Shown here piece after piece: positions 1 to 7,524 of a stretch of DNA of 64,000 bases. The position numbers and the translations under genes are program-made. Numbering within the stretch: the first letter of the stretch is position 1; the number at the start of each line of letters is the position of its first letter. This DNA is from Elusimicrobiaceae bacterium (GTDB taxonomy: Bacteria; Elusimicrobiota; Elusimicrobia; Elusimicrobiales; Elusimicrobiaceae). Under the pieces are notes generated by a model. The model was given only the letters and a program-made list of their open reading frames with translations. It did no database searches and had not been told where the DNA came from. The DNA lies in the NCBI GenBank assembly GCA_017475405.1, contig JAFVFN010000018.1:62001-126000 (forward strand), given 5' to 3'.

Positions 1-354
1 ATTTCCTTACTGCTGTTCTTGGGGTTTAAAAACATGCGTCTGGGTTTTAGCTCTTTGATTAATTTATTTGCTGCCACAACTTTGGGGATTTACCTTATCC
101 ATGAAAATATGTTTGTGCGTCCCTTTTTATGGAAAACAGTGTTTCGCAACGCCTCCTATGCCGGTTCAAATTGGTTAATTCCCTATTCTATCGGAGTCAT
201 AGTATTAGTATTCACAGGCTGCGCGTGTTTGGAACTCATCCGATTGCATCTTCTAGAAAAATATTACAAAAAATATCTTTATCCCGTAGCCGATTACATG
301 ACACAATTAAGTCAACGATTTTTTGATTCTAAAATTTTTAGAAATTATCTTTAA
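1..354 (+). CDS. Acyltransferase family 3 protein, C-terminal fragment
   Basis: The reading frame is open to the left edge of the window, so only the last ~117 residues are present. The segment around LGIYLIHENMF matches the late membrane helix of acyltransferase-3 (OafA/NodX-like) proteins, which carry a conserved short motif ending in IH. A further hydrophobic helix (WLIPYSIGVIVLVFTGCACL) follows, then a basic cytoplasmic tail. Such enzymes O-acylate surface sugars or other envelope molecules in the inner membrane. The catalytic N-terminal part lies outside the window, so the substrate cannot be judged. Confidence 0.6.
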   Translation: MSLLLFLGFKNMRLGFSSLINLFAATTLGIYLIHENMFVRPFLWKTVFRNASYAGSNWLIPYSIGVIVLVFTGCACLELIRLHLLEKYYKKYLYPVADYMTQLSQRFFDSKIFRNYL

Positions 355-418
355 ATAAAACATATAAGGTTTTTAGAAAGCGTGCATATACATATCTTTC
401 TGAACCCAAACATGTGCA

Positions 419-447
419 TTGTAAAAAGCCCACTTATTTGTTATACT
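419..447 (+). promoter_or_regulatory. Sigma-70-like promoter of pilin leader A
   Basis: TTGTAA and TATACT are separated by 17 nt. Transcription would start near 454, just before the first stem of the structured leader, so the whole leader RNA is transcribed ahead of the pilin gene. Confidence 0.55.
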
Positions 448-453
448 GATTAT

Positions 454-650
454 ACAATTTATCTGTTTTTGGAACCGTATAAGGATACGGACCTCTCTTA
501 AGAAAAGAGATATATTTGATCCAAAAACAGCCTATTTAGGTACACAAGGACGGCCATCCGCGTGTACCAAGTGTTTCCCGTTTATACGGGAAACCACGGC
601 TGTTTTGTGAGAGGGTTCAAATATACTCAAACTTAATAGCCGTTTTTTTG
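454..650 (+). ncRNA. Structured pilin leader RNA, copy A (attenuator-like)
   Basis: Outer stem CTGTTTTTGG (463-472) pairs with CCAAAAACAG (521-530) and encloses two small hairpins. A hairpin GGTACAC/GTGTACC (539-568) and a second GTTTCCCG/CGGGAAAC (573-594) follow. CGGCTGTTT (597-605) can pair either with AACAGCC just upstream (526-532) or with TAGCCG (637-642), which is followed by seven T and forms an intrinsic terminator. TATATTTGA (511-519) is perfectly complementary to TCAAATATA (617-625) inside the terminator loop. The nested pairing of 511-532 with 597-625 excludes both the outer stem and the terminator, which gives two exclusive states. The same layout recurs in four other copies with different sequences, so the pairings are supported by covariation. 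Ligand or trigger is unknown. Confidence 0.8.
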
Positions 651-680
651 TACTTTCCATAACAGAAGAGGAGAGTACAT

Positions 681-1229
681 ATGGAACAAATACATCCCCG
701 GCGGGGTTTCACGCTAATTGAGCTATTAGTTGTGATACTAATAATAGGAATCTTAGCAGCAGTGGCCTTACCACAATACCAAAAGGCCGTTGATAAAAGC
801 TTCTACTCGCAACAAATGGTATTAGCCAAAAACATAAGAAATCAACAAGAAGTATTTTATCTACAAAATGGACGATACGCCTTAGATTGTACGGAATTAG
901 CCCCTGATTTACCTTCTGGAGGAAGTTTAGAGGAGGATGGCACTATTTATATTACAAATAAAAACCTCCGCATTTACTGCTATAACGGTAGTTCTCGCGT
1001 CTATATTACGGGACCTATCGCAGCTTACGGAGCATTTTTTTATCATCTTCCAGAAGGATATGGACATCCAGAATGGGCAGGCCAACAATTTTGTGGCTTA
1101 GACAACACATCTGGATTTTCTGGCAATCCAGCGAAACATACTCGAGGAAATCATTTGTGTAAACGCTTTGGAGATTTTGCCAATTATGAAGGACAAAAAT
1201 CCAACATGGGAAATGCTTATATTTTTTAA
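681..1229 (+). CDS. Type IV pilin-like protein (PilE/PulG N-terminus)
   Basis: The N-terminus has a short basic leader, then the prepilin peptidase site G|FTLIELL with Glu at +5 and the hydrophobic helix that anchors pilins and packs in the fibre core. The helix ends in ALPQYQKAVDKS, the signature shared by all pilins in this window. The remaining ~140 residues are a variable globular domain with Cys residues near the C-terminus. A strong ribosome site (GAGGAGAG) lies 7-8 nt before the ATG. It is a single gene preceded by leader RNA A and followed by its own terminator. Whether it is a major pilin, a minor pilin or a pseudopilin of a secretion system cannot be told. Length 182 residues. Confidence 0.9.
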   Translation: MEQIHPRRGFTLIELLVVILIIGILAAVALPQYQKAVDKSFYSQQMVLAKNIRNQQEVFYLQNGRYALDCTELAPDLPSGGSLEEDGTIYITNKNLRIYCYNGSSRVYITGPIAAYGAFFYHLPEGYGHPEWAGQQFCGLDNTSGFSGNPAKHTRGNHLCKRFGDFANYEGQKSNMGNAYIF

Positions 1230-1234
1230 ATAGA

Positions 1235-1262
1235 GCCCCGCCACACAGCGGGGCATTTGTTT
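1235..1262. terminator. Terminator between convergent pilin and pgm
   Basis: GCCCCGC and GCGGGGC form a 7-bp stem followed by ATTTGTTT on the plus strand, placed just after the pilin stop codon. Confidence 0.75.
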
Positions 1263-1284
1263 AATTTCCTGATAGCATTGACAT

Positions 1285-2829
1285 CTATTTCAGCAACTTC
1301 TGTGCCTCTTCAATCAGCATATGCAAATGCTCTTCGCTGACAAATGTTTCGGCATAGATTTTTAAAATATTCTCCGTGCCGGAGGGTCGTACCAGTAACC
1401 ATGATGCTTGCAGATAGATTTTAATGCCGTCCGTATCACGCACGCGAAGTACTTTCTCACCGGCCACTTGTGTAACACCAGCAAAATCCACTGCCTTCAT
1501 GGATTTTACACGTGCTTTAGTGGCGTCATCGGTAGGAACATCTACACGTGTATAGAAAGGCGTTCCGTGTACGGCTGTTAACTTGTTATACAGCTCGCCA
1601 ATATCTCCCTCCATAGCTGCGATTTCCATGAGAAGCAGTACGGCAAACATACCATCTTTTTCTGTGGTCCAACCGCTTACCGACATACCGGCACTTTCTT
1701 CGCCGGCCAATACATACTTGCGTTGGCTCAGTCCCGGCACAAAATATTTAAAGCCTACATTTACTTCGTCCAGTCCCAGTTGATATCCGGACGCAATACG
1801 ATCAAGCAGTGCAGTAGTACCTAACGTGCGTCCTACAGCCGTCGCCCCAGAAATCTTATGATGCCGCACCAAATAGTCTGCCATCACGCACAAAGCATGG
1901 TTGGGCGAAATAAGTCCGCCTTTAGGTGTAGCACAGCCAAACCGATCTGAATCCGGATCACTGGCTCCGGCAAAATCATAATCACCGCTTTCTACATACT
2001 TAATTAAAGGAGACATCGGATACTTAGAGGAGGGATCCATACGAATTTTACCATCGTGATCGATCGGGATAAAATAAAACGTAGGATCCTGCTCGGTACT
2101 GACGATGTCTAAGTTTGTTAAATTGTATTTTTCTTTAATGGCTTTATAAAATGCCAGACTGGCTCCTCCCAACGGATGTACGGCAAATTTTAACGGAGCC
2201 TGTGCAATCTTCTGAAAATCAATCAGTTTGGCTAATGCCGTAACATACGGCGTAATAATATCGGCGTTTTGTACCAAATTTTTAGCGCGGGCTTCATCCA
2301 GCGACATGGATTTAATTTGTTCGGGGTGCGCCATATATTCATTGGCATACTTTTCAATTAAACCCGTCAGTGCGCTGTCCGCCGGGCCGCCCGTAGAAGG
2401 ATTATATTTAAGTCCCATATCCTGCGGCGGGTTATGACTGGCCGTACCGTTTAAACATGCACAAACGCGCCCGCTTAAAATTTCAAAAGAAAACACCGGA
2501 GTCGGAACCGGGATATCTGGCAGTACCACCGTGATCCCGTTGGCCGCTAATACTTCGGCACAAATATTTGCCGTATCACGAGACACAAGCCGCGTATCAC
2601 CGCCTACTAACATGGCACCCATAATATGTTGTTCCTGATGAATGCGGGCTACAGCCTGGGCAATGGCCTTAGCATGCAATGCACAAAACCCGGCACCCAG
2701 TTCACCACGATGTCCCGAGGTACCAAATTTAACGGGCACAGGGGTCTTGGAAGGAGTAAAAAATTCGTTCCTGAGTTTTTCAACATCAATTCTTTGTTTC
2801 GTCAAAGTTCCAGCTAATTCACTTACCAT
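1285..2829 (-). CDS. pgm: Alpha-phosphoglucomutase
   Basis: Interconverts glucose-1-phosphate and glucose-6-phosphate, linking glycolysis to glycogen and sugar-nucleotide synthesis. All four hallmark sites of alpha-phosphohexomutases are present: the phosphoserine loop TASHNPP (Ser131), the metal loop DPDSDR (291-296), the sugar loop GEESAG (376-381) and the phosphate loop RPSGTE (481-486). The SHNPP...KYNPSTGGPA spacing is that of E. coli Pgm-type enzymes rather than ManB/GlmM. The 514-residue length fits a four-domain enzyme. AGGAGAAG lies upstream of the ATG. The gene stands alone and is convergent with the upstream pilin. Confidence 0.93.
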   Translation of the reverse strand: MVSELAGTLTKQRIDVEKLRNEFFTPSKTPVPVKFGTSGHRGELGAGFCALHAKAIAQAVARIHQEQHIMGAMLVGGDTRLVSRDTANICAEVLAANGITVVLPDIPVPTPVFSFEILSGRVCACLNGTASHNPPQDMGLKYNPSTGGPADSALTGLIEKYANEYMAHPEQIKSMSLDEARAKNLVQNADIITPYVTALAKLIDFQKIAQAPLKFAVHPLGGASLAFYKAIKEKYNLTNLDIVSTEQDPTFYFIPIDHDGKIRMDPSSKYPMSPLIKYVESGDYDFAGASDPDSDRFGCATPKGGLISPNHALCVMADYLVRHHKISGATAVGRTLGTTALLDRIASGYQLGLDEVNVGFKYFVPGLSQRKYVLAGEESAGMSVSGWTTEKDGMFAVLLLMEIAAMEGDIGELYNKLTAVHGTPFYTRVDVPTDDATKARVKSMKAVDFAGVTQVAGEKVLRVRDTDGIKIYLQASWLLVRPSGTENILKIYAETFVSEEHLHMLIEEAQKLLK

Positions 2830-2936
2830 AAGACAACTTCTCCTATAACAATCTGTAAATTTTGCGGCGGGGTTGCATCAAGTGCCGTCATTTTCTATCA
2901 TATTATATATCAAAACCTTTTGCAAACGGAGAATTT

Positions 2937-3638
2937 ATGAAAAAACTTCTGTTCCTGTTGACGCTTTTACTTGCCGCTCCTGTAGCACTACTGGCCAACA
3001 ATATGGGTGACGACTTCCACAAACATTACGTGCCGGGAAAATCTAACCTCAAAGCCTATAACCGCGATTTAAACGGGCTCATTGGTACCGTAGATTTCCA
3101 CACAGGTCATGCCAAAATGTTCCCGGCTGTTAATCTGGGAGCCAGTGTCAGCGTATTTAAACCCTCTTCTTCCAATAACATTTCCAGTGACAGCTACACA
3201 GTGTTGCCCTTCTTGGTCGCCGAAACTAAAATCCCTTACGTGGGTGTCGGTGTAGTGGCCCGCGGAACCGATGTAAACGGTTATCGCTCTTTAGGTGGCG
3301 GTTTAACCTATCAAATGACTCTGATTGAATTTTTAAATTTATCTTTCGGTGCATTTTATGACAACGGTCGTACAGATTGGTACCACAATGACCACTACTC
3401 TGCCTCTGCCATTGCGTCTACCAGTATCTTGATTTTTACTCCTTACGTAGGTGTAGGTTATGACTACGGCAAACTAAAAACCCGCGGTTATACCCATAAT
3501 GAATCCGTCTCCAACGGAACCCCGCGCGGCATGGTCGGTTTGAATGTCCATCCGTTTCCGCTCTTGACAGGATTTGTAGCCTATACCGTTACCAAAGACA
3601 GCCACGGGTTTACCGGCGGCGTAGGACTTAGTTTTTAA
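2937..3638 (+). CDS. Secreted protein, probable small outer-membrane beta-barrel
   Basis: Signal peptide of about 19-20 residues (MKKLLFLLTLLLAAPVALLA). The mature part has alternating hydrophobic/polar strands rich in Gly and Tyr and ends with GFTGGVGLSF, a terminal-Phe strand typical of outer-membrane barrels. The start at the MKK codon is chosen because it gives the signal peptide and follows GGAGAATTT. Its stop codon overlaps the murB start by one base (TAATG), so the two are co-transcribed. No specific family was recognised. Confidence 0.65.
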   Translation: MKKLLFLLTLLLAAPVALLANNMGDDFHKHYVPGKSNLKAYNRDLNGLIGTVDFHTGHAKMFPAVNLGASVSVFKPSSSNNISSDSYTVLPFLVAETKIPYVGVGVVARGTDVNGYRSLGGGLTYQMTLIEFLNLSFGAFYDNGRTDWYHNDHYSASAIASTSILIFTPYVGVGYDYGKLKTRGYTHNESVSNGTPRGMVGLNVHPFPLLTGFVAYTVTKDSHGFTGGVGLSF

Positions 3639-4543
3639 TGAGCAATTATAAAGACGAATTACAAGCTTTTTTCGGCGAGAACTGTTTACTCAATGAGCCG
3701 ATGCATACCCATACCACCTATCGAACCGGTGGTAATGCGGAAGTATACGTCTATCCTCAAACACCCGAGCAATGGGAATTTGTACTCAAAGTAGCACGCA
3801 GCGAAAACATCCCGCTGCGTGTGATTGGATTTGGTTCGAACATTTTAGTCAGTAACACCGGCATCGGCGGCATTACCTGCTCTACCAAAAAGATGAACCG
3901 CATTGTAGTAGAAAGTGAGAGTATTACCGCGCAGGCGGGTGCACCTTTGGATAAAGTTTGTGAACTGGCCTGCAAGGCTGGCTTGGTCGGTATGGAAAAG
4001 TTATCCGGTATCCCGGGCAGTGTAGGCGGCGCTGTGTATATGAATGCCGGTGCCTACGGCCAGGAAACCGCCGATTGTCTGGAATATTTTGACATTATGG
4101 ACTTAGAAGGGCGTCCTGCCACATTACTAAAAAGTGATTTAAAGTTTTCTTACCGTAAAGTAGAGGGATTACCTCCCTGTATTATCCTCTCGGCCGGATT
4201 TAAGTTGCGAAAGGGGAATTTTACCCAATTATTAGCAGCGCGCAACAGTGTACAACACAGCCGTGTGGAAAAACAGCCGTTGGAGTTCCCCTCTGCGGGC
4301 AGTGTGTTCAAACGGCCCGTAGGTGATTATGCCTCGCGTCTGATTGATGCGGCCGGCTTACGGGGATTATCCGTAGGCGGTGCCAAGGTATCCGAAAAAC
4401 ACGCCGGGTTTATTATTAATTTTAACCACGCTACTGCGCAAGATATTAAAACCTTAATGGATCAGGTACGCCAAAAAGTCAAAGAACAATTCGGCGTGGA
4501 ATTAGAATTAGAACAGATCTTGTGGGGCGAGTTTGAGGATTAG
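3638..4543 (+). CDS. murB: UDP-N-acetylenolpyruvoylglucosamine reductase
   Basis: FAD-dependent enzyme that reduces UDP-GlcNAc-enolpyruvate to UDP-MurNAc, a committed cytoplasmic step in peptidoglycan synthesis. The N-terminal FAD-binding fold contains YRTGGNAEVYV and GFGSNILVS. The GIPGSVGGAVYMNAGAYG segment binds flavin, SAGSVFKRP carries the catalytic Ser, and a C-terminal Glu (VELELEQILWG) is in the expected place for the acid. The 301-residue length fits type II MurB. Translation is coupled to the upstream gene by a 1-nt overlap. Confidence 0.95.
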   Translation: MSNYKDELQAFFGENCLLNEPMHTHTTYRTGGNAEVYVYPQTPEQWEFVLKVARSENIPLRVIGFGSNILVSNTGIGGITCSTKKMNRIVVESESITAQAGAPLDKVCELACKAGLVGMEKLSGIPGSVGGAVYMNAGAYGQETADCLEYFDIMDLEGRPATLLKSDLKFSYRKVEGLPPCIILSAGFKLRKGNFTQLLAARNSVQHSRVEKQPLEFPSAGSVFKRPVGDYASRLIDAAGLRGLSVGGAKVSEKHAGFIINFNHATAQDIKTLMDQVRQKVKEQFGVELELEQILWGEFED

Positions 4544-4598
4544 TCCATAAAAAATTTGACGCGCACAAAAAAATAAGATATACTATATAGGTAGTTTA

Positions 4599-4673
4599 GG
4601 AGCCGTGGTGTAGCCTGGTTAACACGCTGCCCTGTCAAGGCAGAGACCGCGAGTTCGAATCTCGTCGGCTCCG
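4599..4673 (+). tRNA. tRNA-Asp (GTC)
   Basis: Acceptor stem GGAGCCG/CGGCTCC, D-loop TAGCCTGGTTAA, anticodon stem CTGCC/GGCAG with loop CTGTCAA (anticodon GTC), T-loop GTTCGAATC. The discriminator is G at 4673. CCA is not encoded. Confidence 0.97.
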
Positions 4674-4692
4674 TAAGATTTGAATAGTATAT

Positions 4693-4726
4693 ATCCCGTT
4701 AGAGTTTACTTCTGACGGGATTTTTT
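4693..4726 (+). terminator. Terminator after tRNA-Asp
   Basis: ATCCCGT and ACGGGAT form a 7-bp stem followed by six T. Confidence 0.8.
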
Positions 4727-4882
4727 GTGCGCTACTCTTAGCATAAAAATTGGCTAGACAGCGCACTCTATGGGGTAGCGCGTTGCTGTATGGTTTGAAA
4801 GACCGGCTTTTGACTCATATGCTTTACCTCTTTACTGTGTCTTTGCTATTTGAAAATTGCTGTGCTATAGATAGGAGGGGTT

Positions 4883-5134
4883 ATGCCAAGATTGCCCAAG
4901 TGGGTTGTGCTTTCAGTTACTCCCCGCCATGACTATACCCTGCTGCTGACTTTTGCAGGCTATGTCAAAAAGGTGTACGATGCTAAGCCGTTACTTGAGG
5001 ATTCGTATTATGCTCCGCTCAAAAACCTAAACTTTTTTATGCAGGCTCATACGGACACGCAGCGTGCCTGGGCGGGGGACTTGGATATCGCTCCGGAACA
5101 TCTTTATGAGACGAGTACTCCTTTGCATGAATAA
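4883..5134 (+). CDS. DUF2442 family protein
   Basis: An 83-residue protein whose VLSVTPRHDYTLLLTF...KKVYDAKPLL...PEHLYE pattern fits the DUF2442 family. These are small proteins commonly found in toxin-antitoxin-like gene pairs. AGGAGGGG lies directly upstream of the ATG. It overlaps the next gene by 8 nt, so the two are translationally coupled. Function is not established; the family is often annotated as antitoxin-like. Confidence 0.75.
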   Translation: MPRLPKWVVLSVTPRHDYTLLLTFAGYVKKVYDAKPLLEDSYYAPLKNLNFFMQAHTDTQRAWAGDLDIAPEHLYETSTPLHE

Positions 5135-5453
5135 ACTTACAAAATACCAACAGGAACGTTTGGCTTCCATGCCGACCTTAGAAGATGTAGAATGCGAATT
5201 TTTCACAAAACATCCAGAAGAATTTCACTCCTACAGAAAAGTCATCTTGGATGAATACAAACATGATCCTTCTATGAATATCCAAGAACCTCTATGTATC
5301 TTGAGTCATATAGATAAGCTAGAAAGATCTGTTAAACCGAATCTTTCCCGGCCGCACGTATATCGCTTTCGCTCCAACAGCAATCCCACGTTGTCTACTC
5401 TGAGTAAATTGGCAGACAGTTGGGGAATGCGAGTAGGTTTATTCTTTAAATAA
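5127..5453 (+). CDS. Small XRE-like helix-turn-helix protein
   Basis: A 108-residue protein starting MNKLTKYQQERLASMPTLED. The C-terminal SRPHVYRFRSNSNPTLSTLSKLADSWGMRV region resembles the second half of an XRE/HigA-type helix-turn-helix (the ...PTLSTLSKLADSLGM... helices). The start is the ATG overlapping the upstream gene. It probably acts as the DNA-binding partner of the DUF2442 protein, but no catalytic toxin is visible, so this may be an autoregulated pair rather than a classical toxin-antitoxin locus. Confidence 0.55.
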   Translation: MNKLTKYQQERLASMPTLEDVECEFFTKHPEEFHSYRKVILDEYKHDPSMNIQEPLCILSHIDKLERSVKPNLSRPHVYRFRSNSNPTLSTLSKLADSWGMRVGLFFK

Positions 5454-5548
5454 GTTTCATTCCCATACCCCGTTACGGCATATCATATTTTTCTAAACCT
5501 AAATATTACTGCGCCGCAGCATGTTTATTTATGCTATGATTAAGTGGT

Positions 5549-6373
5549 ATGATGACTTATTTAATAATAACAGTACTTCTTTTATGTGTATTAGCCGCGG
5601 CAGTAAATAACTTTCGCACGGTACAACTAAAACGCATGGCTCATACTCTTAATTTGCGTTATGATAAGCAGGTAGACAGCGTACTTTTACCTGATTCCTC
5701 TTCCAAAGCACAATTTTTCAACCGCGGACTGCACCAATTTTACCATGTACTGACGTTTCGGGACCCTGGAGCCTTTGTGCGCGTTTGTGAAGACCGTATT
5801 TTTTCTTCCCCATTAGATAAGACTCCTCTTTATACATACACGTTGGTTACTGCTGAACTTACCAAAGGGAATTTTACCCCGTTTGTGCTCATGCCGCGCA
5901 CGCTAAACCAAATACCCGGCTCTAATTTACCGCCGGAACTGGCAAATCGTTATCAGTTAACAGCTCCTGAAAATTTTATACTGCCTCCTACAGTTGCAGG
6001 ATTTTTAAAAGCACATGCGTCTTGTTACGTAGAATGCACGCCGAGCGCTCTGATTTATTGTGAATTCAACACGGTCCCTGTAGCCCAACTACAACCGTTG
6101 CGTTTTCGAGCCTTACAACTTTTAAAAGAACTGGTTAAAAAACCACAGCCCGCCACGCAAACCGTGCAAGCAGCAGTTACCCCGATAAAACCACTTACCG
6201 ATGCCGAATTGCAAGCCCAAATTTTACTGAAACTTCAATCAGCTTCCCCGACTATCTCTTCGCCAGCAAACTCTGCTGGCGGCAGATATATGTACGGGGT
6301 TATTTTGCTGATCCTGTTAAGCGGCATGTTGTTTCTGGCCTGGTATGCCTTGCAGCATTGGGTCGCTCGCTAG
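5549..6373 (+). CDS. Membrane-anchored protein of unknown function
   Basis: Two hydrophobic helices bracket the protein: an N-terminal one (about residues 4-20, YLIITVLLLCVLAAAV) and a C-terminal one (about 250-267, YGVILLILLSGMLFLAWYAL). The middle is a soluble domain of ~200 residues with no motif I recognise, followed by a Pro/Thr/Gln-rich linker. It is likely an inner-membrane protein. No good ribosome site precedes the ATG; TATGAT lies about 9 nt upstream, so the mRNA may be nearly leaderless. Confidence 0.55.
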   Translation: MMTYLIITVLLLCVLAAAVNNFRTVQLKRMAHTLNLRYDKQVDSVLLPDSSSKAQFFNRGLHQFYHVLTFRDPGAFVRVCEDRIFSSPLDKTPLYTYTLVTAELTKGNFTPFVLMPRTLNQIPGSNLPPELANRYQLTAPENFILPPTVAGFLKAHASCYVECTPSALIYCEFNTVPVAQLQPLRFRALQLLKELVKKPQPATQTVQAAVTPIKPLTDAELQAQILLKLQSASPTISSPANSAGGRYMYGVILLILLSGMLFLAWYALQHWVAR

Positions 6374-6443
6374 GCCTAAATAAGTTATACTTCTAGGTCC
6401 AAAGGTCCTGTTTCTTTATGTTGTTTTGCCGCATAATATAAGT

Positions 6444-6869
6444 ATGAAAACACTAATGGTATGCGTGGGAATTTTCTTACTAGTCTCAGGACAAGTAACG
6501 GCACAGTCTAAGCCGAAATTCAATGATGCCCAAATTGATCGTATAGTTGCAAAACTGGTCCCGGAAAGAACTTCCAATCCCAATTTAAAATCTTATTACG
6601 ATGACCAACAGACCGCTGATTTATGCGAAGCGTGGTATTCCTGTGCCAAATGGGCGTTTGAACAATATGTGGAGGACCAATCTTTTAGGGTAACCAAGGC
6701 GTTGGTAAAAACCGAACACCGGGTATACGGACGTCAAGCGAGCCAAGAAAAACACTTATACGTGCAGGCTACCCGACAGAATCAAGCCTTAAATGTTCTC
6801 TTCTTTACCCCTGCCACTAATTCCAAAACTTTGTCTTACCGGTATATTCGCAGAGTTCCGGTTCAGTAA
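6444..6869 (+). CDS. Small secreted protein of unknown function
   Basis: Signal peptide MKTLMVCVGIFLLVSGQVTAQS, then about 120 residues with two Cys (ADLCEAWYSCAKWA) that could form a disulfide. The MKT start is preferred over an in-frame upstream codon because it gives the signal peptide. A -10-like TAATAT sits only a few bases upstream and there is no ribosome site, which suggests a leaderless mRNA. No homology recognised. Confidence 0.5.
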   Translation: MKTLMVCVGIFLLVSGQVTAQSKPKFNDAQIDRIVAKLVPERTSNPNLKSYYDDQQTADLCEAWYSCAKWAFEQYVEDQSFRVTKALVKTEHRVYGRQASQEKHLYVQATRQNQALNVLFFTPATNSKTLSYRYIRRVPVQ

Positions 6870-6912
6870 TATTCTTGTTTTGCCCTAAAACACAATATGC
6901 TACAATAAAGCT

Positions 6913-7524
6913 ATGATAGCGTATTTAACAGGTACTGTTTTGGAAACCCGTGAAGACGGCGTAATTTTAGTTTGCGGAGGCGTGGGATACGAAATCAATA
7001 TCCCCTCTTCGGCAGCGACCGAGCTTGTACAAGGAGCCGACGCTTCGTTTTATATTGCCGAATCTATTTCCCCGTATGACGGGACCGTGCTTTACGGATT
7101 TGCCCATAAAGAAGACAAAGAACTGTGGTACCTTTTTAAGAGCGCTATTCCCAATACCGGCCCCAAAAAAGCGCTTGAATACCTTAACAAAGCGTTGCGC
7201 TCGGTCGCGGATTTTCATCACGCCATTATAGCGCGTGATCCTAAAATTTTAACCAGTATTTTTGGGTTTACCGCCAAAACAGCTGAAAAGTTGATTAACT
7301 CTCTTAAAGACAAAATGGACGGTGTATCCATTCAAGGTGAAACCAAAATCAAGATCGCTTCCGAAGCGCCGTATATGTCCGGTGTATTAGAAGCCTTAAC
7401 GGCGCTGGGGTATTCTCCGGCTGAATCACGCCGGGCCATGGAAAAGCTCCAGACGTCCGGTGTAAAACCTACCGATAAACTGGAAAATATTGTAAAAGAG
7501 GCCCTGCGGGTGTTAACTAAATGA
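6913..7524 (+). CDS. ruvA: Holliday junction helicase subunit RuvA
   Basis: RuvA binds the four-way junction as a tetramer and loads RuvB for branch migration. [11 protein letters not shown] at the N-terminus is the OB-fold start, the [13 protein letters not shown] and [16 protein letters not shown] segments are helix-hairpin-helix motifs, and the C-terminal domain ([17 protein letters not shown]) contacts RuvB. Length 203 is normal. TACAAT ends 6 nt before the ATG and no ribosome site is present, so translation from a leaderless transcript is likely. It overlaps ruvB by 4 nt. Confidence 0.96.
   Translation: MIAYLTGTVLETREDGVILVCGGVGYEINIPSSAATELVQGADASFYIAESISPYDGTVLYGFAHKEDKELWYLFKSAIPNTGPKKALEYLNKALRSVADFHHAIIARDPKILTSIFGFTAKTAEKLINSLKDKMDGVSIQGETKIKIASEAPYMSGVLEALTALGYSPAESRRAMEKLQTSGVKPTDKLENIVKEALRVLTK

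Noticed and set aside
463-650. The pilin leader as a c-di-GMP-I (GEMM), c-di-GMP-II or T-box riboswitch
   Set aside because: The conserved core sequences of these classes (such as the GEMM CACGCA/GAAA-receptor pattern or the T-box AGGGTGGNACCGCG) are absent. A c-di-GMP role remains possible for an unknown class but is not supported by sequence.
463-650. Repeated leader elements as integron attC sites, a CRISPR or a mobile repeat
   Set aside because: There are no GTTRRRY/RYYYAAC core sites, no direct repeats with spacers and no target duplications. The copies agree in structure rather than in sequence, unlike a recently mobile element.
4750-4932. A 60-residue reading frame after tRNA-Asp
   Set aside because: No ribosome site or recognisable sequence; it overlaps the well-supported DUF2442 gene in another frame.
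4599-5453. A tRNA-Asp-borne integrated element
   Set aside because: No integrase and no repeat of the tRNA 3' end was found downstream, so integration at this tRNA is not supported.
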